This document shows, in pieces, positions 1 to 8,614 of a DNA stretch of 64,000 nt. Below the pieces are notes generated by a model. That model was not told where the DNA came from. It was given only the letters and a program-made list of their open reading frames with translations, and did not search any database. Source of the DNA: MWCR01 sp049325475 (lineage in GTDB: Bacteria > Patescibacteriota > Patescibacteriia > 2-12-FULL-60-25); NCBI GenBank assembly GCA_049325475.1, contig JBMOLN010000002.1:1-64000 (forward strand). The letters are read 5' to 3'. A program made the translations under genes and the position numbers. Positions within the stretch are counted from its first letter, which is position 1. Every line of letters starts with the position of its first letter.

Positions 1-85
1 CAGGCGGGAAAGACCCCGGACGATTAACATATTTTAATGTATAACAATAAACCGAGAGCTTTGTGTTCGAATGGTGTAAATAAAA

Positions 86-127
86 GAAACCCCGGGTGCA
101 GCTAAGCGGAACCCGGGGAGACTCATT
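86..127. repeat. Dispersed hairpin repeat, copy 1
   Basis: A 42 bp element whose arms CCCCGGGT (90-97) and ACCCGGGG (111-118) form an 8 bp inverted repeat. Nearly the same sequence occurs at 34867-34908. It lies just downstream of the RNase HII gene, as the other copy lies downstream of an unknown gene, so it could act as a 3' processing or termination element. The function is inferred. Confidence 0.75.
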
Positions 128-174
128 GCAAATTCCAAACTTGATACAGGAAACAAGATACAATAAAGAAAGAA

Positions 175-897
175 TCAGAATAATGGATCTATCGGTTGAT
201 TGTTTGAATCGTTGTTGGACTTTTGGGCTGTTGCCCAGCTCCATCTGATGTGAGGATTGCCAGAATCGGCTGCGGCTATAAATTTTTTAGTCAGAGGATC
301 GCTGCAATAGCCGGATCCGACATTGCAGTTAACTAAATAATTGATTTTTTTAATATGAGCATCGCGGATGGTTTTGGCTATGATGCTGGCGGCGCCAACA
401 TGGCGATAGTTGAGATCGGCTTTGTTTTCGGCTTTAAGGGATTCAAGGTCATTCCAGCCGGAGAGGTGGCTGATTAGATTGCGGAAGTTATTGGTCTTGC
501 GGACCGGCGAGTCGAGCATGATTTGCGCAGGGGAGTTGGGGTGGTCTTTGAGAAACTCTTCTATGAGACGGGACATGTATTTGATTTCCAAGCCGTTTAG
601 AGTCAACCGGCGGTTTTTTACGGCTTCGTCGATTTCGGGCGGATGTATAACCGCCACTTTATGCCAACAGCGATCGCGAAGAGCGTCCGCAAGTTGATAC
701 CGGCGCTTGGCCGGTATTTTTTTACTATCCGTAACATTGTGTCTGACGCACCATCTTCTATCGCGATGCGTTAGTGCGCAGATCGCGATTACCATCGGCC
801 CTATTACGGGGCCGCGTCCGGCTTCATCTAAACCGACAAATCTAAATTCCTCAGCAAAAGCTAAGCGTCTTGGTTTGCGGATGCGGGGGAATTTCAT
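175..897 (-). CDS. rnhB: Ribonuclease HII, archaeal-like
   Basis: A 240-residue endonuclease that cleaves the RNA strand of RNA-DNA hybrids and removes single ribonucleotides from DNA. The N-terminal motif GLDEAGRGPVIGPMV holds the first two catalytic acids (D24, E25). DSKK, LDSP and AASIIAKTIRD follow in family order, and the last carries another catalytic aspartate. The GPVIGPMV form, GSGYCSDP and the late RWSWAT segment resemble archaeal more than typical bacterial RNase HII. There is a basic N-terminal extension of about 18 residues and an N/Q-rich tail. The start ATG has no Shine-Dalgarno site. Assignment to the family is firm; the archaeal affinity is judged by eye. Confidence 0.93.
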   Translation of the reverse strand: MKFPRIRKPRRLAFAEEFRFVGLDEAGRGPVIGPMVIAICALTHRDRRWCVRHNVTDSKKIPAKRRYQLADALRDRCWHKVAVIHPPEIDEAVKNRRLTLNGLEIKYMSRLIEEFLKDHPNSPAQIMLDSPVRKTNNFRNLISHLSGWNDLESLKAENKADLNYRHVGAASIIAKTIRDAHIKKINYLVNCNVGSGYCSDPLTKKFIAAADSGNPHIRWSWATAQKSNNDSNNQPIDPLF

Positions 898-900
898 AAT

Positions 901-940
901 AACTCGAATGACGAACTACGAACTACGAACTACGATTAAC
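901..940. repeat. Heptanucleotide tract (CGAACTA type)
   Basis: The spacer upstream of the RNase HII gene contains about three copies of CGAACTA followed by CGATTAA, a period of 7 bp. It runs directly into the palindromic element that starts near 933. Confidence 0.85.
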
Positions 941-1013
941 GTATAGCGCGCATCGTGAATCGTGTATCGTCCGACGTTTCGCGCTGTACACTGCGCGATT
1001 CGCGACTAATCGC
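933..1013. repeat. Dispersed CGTTTCGCGC element, copy 1
   Basis: This 80 bp stretch shares the words CGCGCATCGT, GTGTATCGTCCGACG and TTTCGCGCT with 20247-20321, in the same order, and in inverted orientation with 51089-51141. In the first two places it directly follows a CGAACTA-type heptanucleotide tract. It contains no open reading frame of note. Function unknown. Confidence 0.7.
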
Positions 1014-1077
1014 CCCTGATCGCTCTCCCCTGGTCACTGGTCACTAACTTTGATTATGATTATGACTATGACTATGA

Positions 1078-2046
1078 CTATGACTTGGTACTAAGACTTT
1101 GGTTTGTTTGTTTGTACCAATCCCAAAAGTTCTTTAAGCCTTGTTCAACATGCGTTTGCGGTTCGTATCCCAAAAGATTTTTGGCTTTGGTGATGTCCGC
1201 AAAAGTCTTGGTCGGATCGGCGGGAGGCAGGGGTTTGGTTTGGATGTTGGCTTTTAATCCGGTTATGTTTTCGATTGTGTTTACAAATTTTATTAATTCA
1301 ATGGGATCTGAATTGCCAAGGTTGATTGTGTCGAATTCAATGTCAGAATCCAGCATGGCAGTGATGCCGCCTACAATGTCATCTACATAAGTCCAGTCAC
1401 GGAAAACGCCAACTCCGCCATTGTAAAGAGTGACGGGATCGCCTTTAACCATGGCATCCACAAAAAGACGCGGAGTCATATCCGGGCGGCCATGAGGGCC
1501 ATAGACCGTGAAAAATCTGGCAATACGGATGGGCAAGTTGTAGGTGCGATGAAAAGTGAAGCAAGTAAGCTCGCCGGCTTTTTTAGTAGAGGCGTAAACC
1601 GAGAGCGGCGTATCCGTGCGCGCATCTTCACTCCAGGGAGTCGGGGTCAAGCCGTAAACTGACGACGTGGAGGCAAAGAAAAAATCGGGATTGTTATTGT
1701 TAACCGCAGCCTGCAAGAGATTGATGGTTCCCATCATGTTTACATCTTCGTAATTTTGCGGATCTTTCATGGAATGGCGCGGGCCGGCCATGGCAGCTAA
1801 ATGTGCAATATGTGTCAGGTTTTGCTCGGCAAAGATTCTGTCTATCAGTTGCTTATCGCGGATGTCGCCCTCGATTAACGTGAAGTTGGGGTTATCCAAA
1901 AACGGCGCAATGTTGTCGCGTTTAAGATCGGGGCTGTAATAATCATTAAAGTTGTCGATGCAAATTACCAGATCGCCGCGATCTAAAAGTTTTTTACAAA
2001 GATGGGAACCGATGAAGCCTGCTCCGCCGGTAACTAGGGTTTTCAT
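1078..2046 (-). CDS. NAD-dependent sugar epimerase/dehydratase (UDP-glucuronate 4-epimerase-like)
   Basis: A 322-residue extended short-chain dehydrogenase. The NAD-binding motif TGGAGFIG lies at residues 6-13, the catalytic YxxxK at Y151 and K155, and the STSSVYG segment supplies the catalytic serine/threonine. The FNDYYSPDLKR segment is typical of the UDP-glucuronate 4-epimerase subgroup, so it probably makes a UDP-sugar for surface polysaccharide. I start at MKTLVTGG (2046) because that is the standard N-terminus of the family. The stop codon and last residues lie inside a short tandem repeat (period 6, ATGACT type). Exact substrate is not determined. Confidence 0.85.
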   Translation of the reverse strand: MKTLVTGGAGFIGSHLCKKLLDRGDLVICIDNFNDYYSPDLKRDNIAPFLDNPNFTLIEGDIRDKQLIDRIFAEQNLTHIAHLAAMAGPRHSMKDPQNYEDVNMMGTINLLQAAVNNNNPDFFFASTSSVYGLTPTPWSEDARTDTPLSVYASTKKAGELTCFTFHRTYNLPIRIARFFTVYGPHGRPDMTPRLFVDAMVKGDPVTLYNGGVGVFRDWTYVDDIVGGITAMLDSDIEFDTINLGNSDPIELIKFVNTIENITGLKANIQTKPLPPADPTKTFADITKAKNLLGYEPQTHVEQGLKNFWDWYKQTNQSLSTKS

Positions 2047-2131
2047 AAATAACGTCAGCACATTTTTCCGTATTCCCGTTAACTATAACCAGATTCGTGA
2101 TAAACGGATGTACAGGAATACCGGATAACGT

Positions 2132-2890
2132 TTATTCTTCGGAGGGTTTGCGGGTTTTAATGAGCACGCCGATGAGAATGCCGGCCAGCACCAGAGCGAT
2201 GCCGCCCAGGATCATGTTGGTAATCGTCACATCCGGAGCGTCGTCTATAGTTTGCGGTTTGGCTTGTTCTTGATCGGGAGGTTGTTCGGTATCCGCCGAT
2301 ACTGTTTTATCGGAAATTTCTTCAGGTAAATTTTCCATTACGGGTTCGGATGTTGTTGCGAAAGAGGGCTCGGGAGCCGGCGGTGCTACATTTGGTATGG
2401 CGACTATAATGTCTTGGGTTTGGGAGGTGTTCTTTTTTTGATCCGCCGATGTAATTCTGACGTGTATTTCGGGTGCCAAGACGGGGATTGCCATGGCGTG
2501 TTCCACGGTAAGTTCTTTATCCTCCAGCATTTTGGTATAAGTCGCAGAAAGACCGTATTCGATTTTACTGGTTGCGCCGCCGCTTGTTTTCCATTCCACC
2601 AGAAGCCGTTCACCATCAGAAGCCATCTTGATATCGGAAATTTGCGGACCCTTGAGGAAATCCGGAGGAATGATTATTTCAGGGATTGGGATGGGCTGAA
2701 AAATCAACGTCGCATCCGTACCGGCATCGGGAGCATTTTCATTTACCGGCAATATGGGCCGGGGAGCCACGTCAGGATCGAAAATTATTTTGGAAGCGTC
2801 AATGCCGTTAGGCGGCAGTATAGCGTTAGCGGGGCTTGCTGAAAAAAAGCCAAATGAAAGCAATACCGCAAAAACAATTAAATAACGCAT
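2132..2890 (-). CDS. Secreted, membrane-anchored protein with fibronectin III-like domain
   Basis: A 252-residue protein with a clear signal peptide (hydrophobic residues 4-17, cleavage near SPANA), an extracellular middle part and a C-terminal transmembrane helix (about residues 222-243) with a short basic cytoplasmic tail. The middle part (about 85-170) contains VEWKTSGGATSKIEYG, which recalls the strands of fibronectin III or purple-acid-phosphatase N-terminal domains. The linker before the membrane helix is rich in P, E, T and Q. It is probably a surface protein; no enzymatic motif is visible. The start has no SD site. Confidence 0.7.
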   Translation of the reverse strand: MRYLIVFAVLLSFGFFSASPANAILPPNGIDASKIIFDPDVAPRPILPVNENAPDAGTDATLIFQPIPIPEIIIPPDFLKGPQISDIKMASDGERLLVEWKTSGGATSKIEYGLSATYTKMLEDKELTVEHAMAIPVLAPEIHVRITSADQKKNTSQTQDIIVAIPNVAPPAPEPSFATTSEPVMENLPEEISDKTVSADTEQPPDQEQAKPQTIDDAPDVTITNMILGGIALVLAGILIGVLIKTRKPSEE

Positions 2891-2978
2891 ACAAATAGAA
2901 TTATTATTTATATTGCTACTTTAGCATGAGTTACGCTCTAAGTTGAATTTTAGTCAATGGTGGGTGAAAGTCAATTAT

Positions 2979-2986
2979 GATAAAAT
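2979..2986 (+). promoter_or_regulatory. Extended -10 promoter, near-leaderless
   Basis: TGATAAAAT gives an extended -10 (TG-N-TAAAAT, hexamer 2981-2986). It ends only 9 bases before the ATG at 2996, so transcription would start at or just before the start codon. I see no good -35. Confidence 0.45.
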
Positions 2987-2995
2987 GGGTTTATT

Positions 2996-4291
2996 ATGAA
3001 TTTTGATAATCCATTCCAAGGGCTGGAGCACTCGCTGACTCAAGATAAAAAATATAAAACCGAAGAAGAACAAAGAGGGGTACTTGAGAGAAAAATGATG
3101 TTGACTCGGGCATTGCGGCGGGCTGAATTATCCGCGAGTATGAAAACCGGTCAATATTCGGAATATCATACCGAAGGCGAGCGCGTCGGCGATCATTACA
3201 GGTTGATTTTTAATATCATGCGCGCCATTATTGAAGATGATGACAGCGCTTTGCAGAGATTACCGGAGGCGGCGCGCGAGGCTTTGGGAAATCTTGATGA
3301 GTCAATAAAGAAAACGATTCGCGAATATCCAAACCTGATAAGATATATTGTTTTAACTCATGACATTGCCAAGACCGAAGAGGGGAGGTCTTTTAATGAG
3401 AAAAAGTTTAAGATGCCGGAAGGGGATTTATTAAGCGAGGCGCCGGCAGAAGCGGTTGAAATGGCAAGGGAATATGAGAGTGAGAAAAATCAATTGGAAT
3501 CTCATATCGGCATTCTTCAGGATCAGGAGAAAAATATAAAAAAGGACATTCAGACTTTGGAAAAACAGTTAAAAAATAAAAAGTCTTCGTTTGAGGAGCT
3601 GGGAGACGCGAAATTAAAAATTGAAGCCAGAAAAAAGACATTGGCGGATTTTGAAGCGGCATCATCTTCCAAGAAGATGGAATTGGATAAAATTACCGCC
3701 GGTTTTTATGATGATTTAAAAAAAATGGGTTTGACCGGGCGGGAGATCTTTAAGTATTTTGGATTGGGAGTCGGGTTTGTCGGGCATGAAGCAAAGTCGG
3801 CGGAAGCGGTAAGAGGCATGGAAATTCCGGAGGAGACAAAAAAATTACTTGCCCGGCTGGCGGAAGATCATATTATTCCTTTGCAGCGTTTTAATTATGA
3901 GAATATAAGTGATAATGACGCGGCTACTTTTTTTATCCGCAGTTATGGAGAATACGATCACGAAGAATTCAGGTTATCTTTAGCCATGGCGGCTTTGGAT
4001 ATTTTGGGATCAGTCCGCGAAGGGGGAAATATTGATTTAACTCCAATCAATAACATCCTTCGAGGAAGAAGAGAAGCCTGGGTGAATGATCGGGTAAAAG
4101 AAAAGATTGATGAGGCAGTCGCAAGCACGCTTGAGGAAGAAGATCGGTTTAAGGATTTGAAAGGCGTGGATGTCAGGGATAAGAATACTCCGATACCGGT
4201 CAAGCAAAAATATTCGCAGATGCGTAAAGAGGTTGAGGCGCGTTTAAAAGATGAGTTAAGGGCGGAGTTTGAAGAACTTAATAACAAATGA
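2996..4291 (+). CDS. HD-domain-like protein with inserted coiled coil
   Basis: A 431-residue protein. Residues 55-125 contain H58, H67 and the LTHDIAK motif (H122, D123), and GFVGHEAKSAE follows near residues 258-268. This order (H, HD, GHE) resembles the HD superfamily of metal-dependent phosphohydrolases. Between the HD and GHE motifs lies a long, charged, heptad-rich stretch (about 155-235) that reads as a coiled coil and is unusual for an HD core. No partner domain is recognised. HD assignment is tentative; the substrate is unknown. A near-leaderless promoter seems to drive it. Confidence 0.55.
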   Translation: MNFDNPFQGLEHSLTQDKKYKTEEEQRGVLERKMMLTRALRRAELSASMKTGQYSEYHTEGERVGDHYRLIFNIMRAIIEDDDSALQRLPEAAREALGNLDESIKKTIREYPNLIRYIVLTHDIAKTEEGRSFNEKKFKMPEGDLLSEAPAEAVEMAREYESEKNQLESHIGILQDQEKNIKKDIQTLEKQLKNKKSSFEELGDAKLKIEARKKTLADFEAASSSKKMELDKITAGFYDDLKKMGLTGREIFKYFGLGVGFVGHEAKSAEAVRGMEIPEETKKLLARLAEDHIIPLQRFNYENISDNDAATFFIRSYGEYDHEEFRLSLAMAALDILGSVREGGNIDLTPINNILRGRREAWVNDRVKEKIDEAVASTLEEEDRFKDLKGVDVRDKNTPIPVKQKYSQMRKEVEARLKDELRAEFEELNNK

Positions 4292-4446
4292 CCAATAGCA
4301 AATAGCAAGAGCGATATAATGCACAATGTATACCCGTGCGCTGAAGCTTCGGGGTACGGGTAGTGCATGGTGCACAATATTTGGTTTGTGAACTCTTGAT
4401 ATTAGTTATTTGCAATTAGCCATTTATAATTGTATAGTTGATTTCT

Positions 4447-5316
4447 ATGTCAGGTATTTTAGTTTTTGGCAACGGATGGATTGGAAATAAATTCATCGAA
4501 CGTTACCCCGAAGAGTCGCGGATGTCCACCATTTTATTTGAGAAGCCTATGGATTTGGCGGAAGTTTTGGAAACGGAAGAACCGGATGCGGTAATCAATT
4601 GCGCCGGATTGACAGGCTCGCCCAATGTTGACTGGTGCGAAACACATCGGCTGGAAACGGCCATGGCCAATACTTGGCTTCCTATCATGATGGCCAATGA
4701 ATGCGCCAAGTTCGGCGTGCATATGACGCATCTTTCCAGCGGATGTATTTTTTACGGCGAATCCCCGGATCCTAAGGGATGGCTGGAGACGGATTTTCCA
4801 AATCCGGCCGCGTATTATTCCAAAACCAAAGCTGCCGCGGATTTTTGCCTGGCCGATGTACCGAACGTCGCTATAGCCAGATTGCGGATTCCCATGGATC
4901 CGTTTCCATCGCCGAAAAATTCCATCACAAAAATAATGTCATATCCCAAAGTCATTGATGTGAAAAACTCAATAATCGTAATGGATGATTTATTGGATGT
5001 TTTAAAACAATTAAGCGATAAAAGAGCCGAAGGGGTTTTTCATGTTGTGAATCCGGAGCCTCTTGCATATCGCGACTTGGTAAAATGGTATGAGGAAATT
5101 GTTGATCCGAATCATTCCAATGAATGGATAACCGAGGAGGAAATGGTAGCGCAGGGTTTGACGGCCAAGAAGCGATCAACGAACATTCTTCAAAATACTA
5201 GATTGCCGGAAATTGGAATTCACATGCGGCCCACCGAAGAGGCGATGAAGGATCTTCTTAAGAAATACGCAGAAAATTTTAAAAAAATAAAAAAAGAGGC
5301 CGGACGATCGCTGTAA
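4447..5316 (+). CDS. NAD(P)-dependent sugar reductase/epimerase, RmlD-like
   Basis: A 289-residue Rossmann protein that starts MSGILVFGNGWIGNKF, with the glycine-rich nucleotide-binding loop at the N-terminus. VINCAGLTG, THLSSGCIFYG and YYSKTKAAAD (YxxxK) follow in the order expected for dTDP-4-dehydrorhamnose reductase and related extended SDR enzymes. I chose the ATG at 4447 because the glycine motif must be close to the N-terminus; a TTG lies 9 bases upstream. A TATAGT -10-like hexamer (4433-4438) ends 8 bases before the ATG. The likely role is nucleotide-sugar conversion, with the epimerase gene near 1.1-2.0 kb. Exact reaction unknown. Confidence 0.75.
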   Translation: MSGILVFGNGWIGNKFIERYPEESRMSTILFEKPMDLAEVLETEEPDAVINCAGLTGSPNVDWCETHRLETAMANTWLPIMMANECAKFGVHMTHLSSGCIFYGESPDPKGWLETDFPNPAAYYSKTKAAADFCLADVPNVAIARLRIPMDPFPSPKNSITKIMSYPKVIDVKNSIIVMDDLLDVLKQLSDKRAEGVFHVVNPEPLAYRDLVKWYEEIVDPNHSNEWITEEEMVAQGLTAKKRSTNILQNTRLPEIGIHMRPTEEAMKDLLKKYAENFKKIKKEAGRSL

Positions 5317-5373
5317 ATAATCAGCGTCAAGGCCAATGGAAATAATCATGATCCCGGCAGATTGATTTTTTAA

Positions 5374-5401
5374 TTATTAAAAAAACCGTGCAAAACGGTT
5401 T
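5374..5401 (-). terminator. Rho-independent terminator
   Basis: Stem AAACCGT/ACGGTTT (5383-5401) is followed on the minus strand by a T-run, so it terminates the minus-strand gene that ends at 5405. Confidence 0.8.
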
Positions 5402-5404
5402 GAG

Positions 5405-5686
5405 TCACGGGCAGTATTTATCGTAAAGCGCCCAAAAAACGGCGTATTTGAAAGCTTCGTCCTCCGAATCCGTGCGCATGCTGTCGATTTCGGCATCGTG
5501 CAGTTCGTTTTTTGTTTTTGAATCGTAAACGGACACGATCCAATGATCGGCAAAACCGGGTAAATAGATATGGACGCGGTTGCCGTTTAAGGTTGCCCAG
5601 TGCGCCCGCAGTTTTGATTCAGGATATTCGGGCACAAAGATAAAATGTATGTTCGCGACGATTTTGATTTCTCCTGTCCGCGGCAT
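5405..5686 (-). CDS. Hypothetical protein, 93 residues
   Basis: A small soluble protein without a domain I recognise. The sequence alternates hydrophobic strands (IHFIFVPEY, HIYLPGF, WIVSVYD) with an acidic C-terminal helix, suggesting a small alpha/beta fold. I start at MPRTGEIK because an AGGAGG site sits 7 bases upstream, one of the strong SD sites seen mainly in front of unknown genes here. The gene is divergent from the metallopeptidase gene at 5762, with 75 bases between the two starts, and ends at a clear terminator. Confidence 0.6.
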   Translation of the reverse strand: MPRTGEIKIVANIHFIFVPEYPESKLRAHWATLNGNRVHIYLPGFADHWIVSVYDSKTKNELHDAEIDSMRTDSEDEAFKYAVFWALYDKYCP

Positions 5687-5761
5687 CGCAAGCCTCCTTG
5701 CCGGCAAGTTAAACTTTTTTTCGGTTTTTGTCAACTCTTGCGGGTTTGGTTTTGCGGAAGT

Positions 5762-6175
5762 ATGCTATGCGCAGTGGCTGATATATTGGACGCGAGGCAT
5801 GAGGCCTTGGTTCTGCATCTTTTTCAAAGATGTTTGTTTGTCTTGGACATGCCGGGATTCGAGTTAAGGCCGCTGCGACGGAGGATGCGCGGACGCGGCA
5901 AGTTCAGATCTTTGACTTATGGTTATACACGTCCGGGCGAGAAGTGGGTGGTAATCGATCTTTACACCCCGAAAACAATGAAGCCCCGCAAGATGGACGC
6001 GATTTTGCGGGTCATTGCCCACGAGCTGGCGCATCATCAAAAACCGCCGCGTTATTACAGATCTTGGTTCAGAATGAAACTTCTTATTCATCACCCGCCG
6101 TTTTGGACGCAATATAAAAAAAATGTTGCAAATTTCGCCAAAGATGAGGTATTATCTATCTACTTTAATAGCTAA
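5762..6175 (+). CDS. Small zinc metallopeptidase, YgjP/SprT-like
   Basis: A 137-residue protein with the zinc-peptidase motif HELAHHQ followed about 25 residues later by HHPPFW. The pair HExxH and HxPxFW is characteristic of the small gluzincin-like families typified by YgjP (DUF45) and SprT, where the second motif supplies the third zinc ligand. I use the ATG at 5762, just after GGAAG, because codons further upstream lie in the divergent gene's leader. The arginine-rich segment before the catalytic motif could contact nucleic acid, but this is only inference. Substrate unknown. Confidence 0.65.
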   Translation: MLCAVADILDARHEALVLHLFQRCLFVLDMPGFELRPLRRRMRGRGKFRSLTYGYTRPGEKWVVIDLYTPKTMKPRKMDAILRVIAHELAHHQKPPRYYRSWFRMKLLIHHPPFWTQYKKNVANFAKDEVLSIYFNS

Positions 6176-6416
6176 TAACCAAGCTCCAATAAACAGTGAA
6201 TAACCAATAACCAGGTTCCAATCGCGTTGAACGCGACCAATCTCCAAACAAATTTCATATCACAATTCCAAAATTACAATTATTTTGTTTGAAATTTAAA
6301 TTTTGGATAATTGAGTTTGTTTGTATCTTGTTATTTGGAATTTATGATTTATTGTTTGTATCTTGTTATTTGGAATTCGAGTTTTAATCATTGGTGATTG
6401 GTTATTTCTGTAATTT
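6176..6416. repeat. Intergenic heptanucleotide tract (TTGTATC/TTGTTAT type)
   Basis: The 241 bp spacer parses into consecutive 7-mers. From about 6316 it reads TTGTATC, TTGTTAT, TTGGAAT, TTATGAT, TTATTGT, then TTGTATC, TTGTTAT, TTGGAAT again. Position 1-2 is TT in almost every unit. The first part (AATAACC, CAATAAC, CAGGTTC) has the same period on the other strand. No gene is seen. Confidence 0.85.
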
Positions 6417-7133
6417 ATGCAAACTATAAGAAAGTTTAAAATCAAAAAAATTCAAAAAGTTGCGGATGATTTATGCCGGATTTGGCTCACGCCAGCGGAT
6501 GATGAGCCGGTTTTTGAATTTGCGGCGGGACAGTTTGCGATGATTCATATTCTGGACGAAAAAGGCGGATCAAAATTAATGAGGCCTTATTCATTGGCAT
6601 CGGCGCCATCCGAATCGCGGGAGCAGATTGAGCTGGGGGTTAAATCGCAAGGAAAGATGTCGCAAGTTCTATGCGCGGCAAAGGAGGGGGATATTTTTGG
6701 CGTGCAGGGGCCTTACGGGCAATTTATTTTGAACAAAGGCGCCTCTAAAATCGTTTTTTTCGCCGGCGGGGTGGGTATGACGCCGTTTAGAGCGCATATA
6801 AGGGAGAGCCTTAATCTCCGCCTGAATCAAAAGATGATTTTGTTTTATTCGGGAGGGACCCGGAAAGATTTGATGTATCATGCAGAGTTTATTGAGCTTT
6901 CGAATCAAAATGAAAATTTTAAATATATTCCGATTTTAACCCGCGAATGCCCAAAAGATTGGGCAGGTGAGTGCAATCGGTTAAACCGGGACATGGTAGA
7001 GCGAAATGCCAAGGATTTTATGGACGGGGAGTTTATGATGTGCGGTCCGGGGATGTTTATGGAAAACGTTAAAGAGATTTTGGAGAATTTAGGAGTGGAT
7101 GTTAAGAGCAAGTTGCAAGCGGAACGATACTAA
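6417..7133 (+). CDS. FAD-dependent oxidoreductase of the ferredoxin-NADP reductase superfamily
   Basis: A 238-residue two-domain flavoprotein. The N-terminal beta-barrel carries the FAD motif RPYSLAS (residues 56-62). The C-terminal nucleotide domain has GGVGMTPF (117-124) and the CGPGMF motif near residue 212. It has no 2Fe-2S domain, so it resembles stand-alone reductase subunits that pass electrons between NAD(P)H and a separate carrier. The natural partner is not encoded nearby. Start ATG has no SD site and lies directly after a heptanucleotide tract. Confidence 0.85.
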   Translation: MQTIRKFKIKKIQKVADDLCRIWLTPADDEPVFEFAAGQFAMIHILDEKGGSKLMRPYSLASAPSESREQIELGVKSQGKMSQVLCAAKEGDIFGVQGPYGQFILNKGASKIVFFAGGVGMTPFRAHIRESLNLRLNQKMILFYSGGTRKDLMYHAEFIELSNQNENFKYIPILTRECPKDWAGECNRLNRDMVERNAKDFMDGEFMMCGPGMFMENVKEILENLGVDVKSKLQAERY

Positions 7134-7274
7134 ATTAAAATATTAAATAATAAAGAACAAATAATAAATTAGGTTTTACTATTCTTATAATAATTTATCG
7201 CAGTCTGCGATAGCATGGTTAATCACGTTATAGATGACGTGGGACTTGCGACGTGGGACTTGCGACGTATGTAT

Positions 7275-7820
7275 ATGAAAAATAGATTTGGTTTAGTTAT
7301 TGCGGTATTCGCAATTTTATCGCTGGCTTTATATGGATTTGGATGCAATCCTTTTGAGTCGGCTCAAGAAAAGGCGGCTGAAAAAATGACGGAGAAGATG
7401 CTGGAATCCATGGCGGGGGAAGGTGTTGATGTTGATTTGGACGAGAGCGGGGGCAAGGTGACCATTAAGGACGATGAAGGAGGAGGGGAGATGACTTTTG
7501 GAGAGGAAGTTGAATTGCCGTCTGATTTACCGGATGGAGTAATACCTTATCCGGGAGCCAAGGCTAAAAGCGTGATCAGAAATCTCGGAGGCTCCGTGGG
7601 AACCATGGTGACTTTAACCACCAATGATTCTTTAAAGGACGTTGCCGAATGGTACGAAGATGAATATTCCGGCGCGGGCTGGGAAAAAACACAAACAATG
7701 TCCATAAACGACAGCGAGATGCGCGGTTTTGAAAAAGACGCTGAACAAGTATTTGTAACAATCGGCAAAGGAGATGGCGATAATGAAACGATAATTTCGA
7801 TAAATTGGTCGGCGGAATAA
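7275..7820 (+). CDS. Putative lipoprotein
   Basis: A 181-residue protein. A hydrophobic signal segment (residues 6-20) ends at a cysteine (C24, YGFGC), an atypical lipobox. An amphipathic helix with repeated EKAAEKMTEKM follows. The C-terminal part (VIPYPGAK, then DVAEWYEDEYSGAGWEK) matches a pattern I associate with small lipoprotein domains of unknown function. Several upstream in-frame codons exist but lie in a 14 bp (2 x 7) tandem repeat, so I start at 7275. No SD site. Confidence 0.6.
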   Translation: MKNRFGLVIAVFAILSLALYGFGCNPFESAQEKAAEKMTEKMLESMAGEGVDVDLDESGGKVTIKDDEGGGEMTFGEEVELPSDLPDGVIPYPGAKAKSVIRNLGGSVGTMVTLTTNDSLKDVAEWYEDEYSGAGWEKTQTMSINDSEMRGFEKDAEQVFVTIGKGDGDNETIISINWSAE

Positions 7821-7865
7821 CTCCTCCCCCAACCCCCTCCTCTTAATCTAAGAGCAGGGGGCTAA

Positions 7866-7901
7866 AAAAAAAAGAACCCGCTGAGCCATTGGCGGGTTTT
7901 T
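7866..7901. terminator. Bidirectional terminator
   Basis: AACCCGC/GCGGGTT stem with an A-run before and a T-run after, placed between two convergent genes. Confidence 0.85.
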
Positions 7902-8262
7902 AGTCGTCTTTGGTGAGATATTGATACAAAGAAGCCGTACCATCGGGCAAGTCGAGATAGATGGAATTGATTCTTAAACGGAAGCCCTTACAGGCCTTGC
8001 AGGTTTTTCCGGAGCCGTCTTGGCGAACGCCTGATCCGAAACAGATATCGCATTTGGCATCTTTGACTTGAATGTGCATATGGAGATCGGGCAGCCTGTC
8101 CAGGCGGATATAGCCTTCTTGCAGGAAGCCTTTTTTTTGGCAGCGCCAGCAATCCAGCTCCACCGATCCATCAGTGTTGCCAAATCCGGCAGAAAACTGT
8201 TTGATTTTTTTAGTGCCAACGCAAACCGGGCATTGGATGGTAAAATGTACGGTTTTTCTCAT
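7900..8262 (-). CDS. Zinc-ribbon protein, 120 residues
   Basis: Four CxxC pairs are visible: CPVC, CWRC, CDIC and CKAC. The last two carry the glycine-rich spacing of DnaJ-type CxxCxGxG zinc ribbons (CDICFGSG, CKACKGF). The protein has no J domain and ends in a short acidic tail. It is probably a small structural or adaptor zinc protein. A strong GAGGAGG site lies directly before the ATG. Stop and terminator overlap. Confidence 0.6.
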   Translation of the reverse strand: MRKTVHFTIQCPVCVGTKKIKQFSAGFGNTDGSVELDCWRCQKKGFLQEGYIRLDRLPDLHMHIQVKDAKCDICFGSGVRQDGSGKTCKACKGFRLRINSIYLDLPDGTASLYQYLTKDD

Positions 8263-8327
8263 CTCTCCTCCTCGAGGTGATTTTTAACAATATTTAATGG
8301 TTTTTGTCAATGGATTATAGCTATAAA

Positions 8328-8354
8328 TAAAAATCCCGCCTTGAGGCAGGATTT
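8328..8354 (-). terminator. Terminator of tRNA-Ile
   Basis: Stem TCCCGCC/GGCAGGA with a T-run on the minus strand, immediately after the tRNA 3' end. Confidence 0.7.
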
Positions 8355-8355
8355 A

Positions 8356-8432
8356 TGGTGGGCGTGCCTGGATTCGAACCAGGGACCTTTACATTATCAG
8401 TGTAACGCTCTAACCAACTGAGCTACACGCCC
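8356..8432 (-). tRNA. tRNA-Ile (GAT)
   Basis: 77 nt cloverleaf with acceptor GGGCGTG/CACGCCC, anticodon loop CTGATAA (anticodon GAT), T-loop TTCGAAT and encoded ACCA. Confidence 0.95.
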
Positions 8433-8433
8433 C

Positions 8434-8482
8434 TGCTATATTAATTAATAATTTACAATTATAAATTAATAATTAATAATGC
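8434..8482. repeat. Heptanucleotide tract (AATTAAT type)
   Basis: Units AATTAAT, AATTTAC, AATTATA, AATTAAT, AATTAAT lie in register with a 7 bp period. It leads into the TCGC-N4-GCGA motif at 8488-8499. Confidence 0.8.
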
Positions 8483-8614
8483 TGGAATCGCTAAAGCGAT
8501 AATGATTATATAAATTCTTACTGTAGATTTCTAAAATTGGTATTTTCTAATCGGTAATTGTAATTATCTTGACGGGCTGTATATTAACGCAATACCGCAA
8601 TCTTGACAAGAGAC

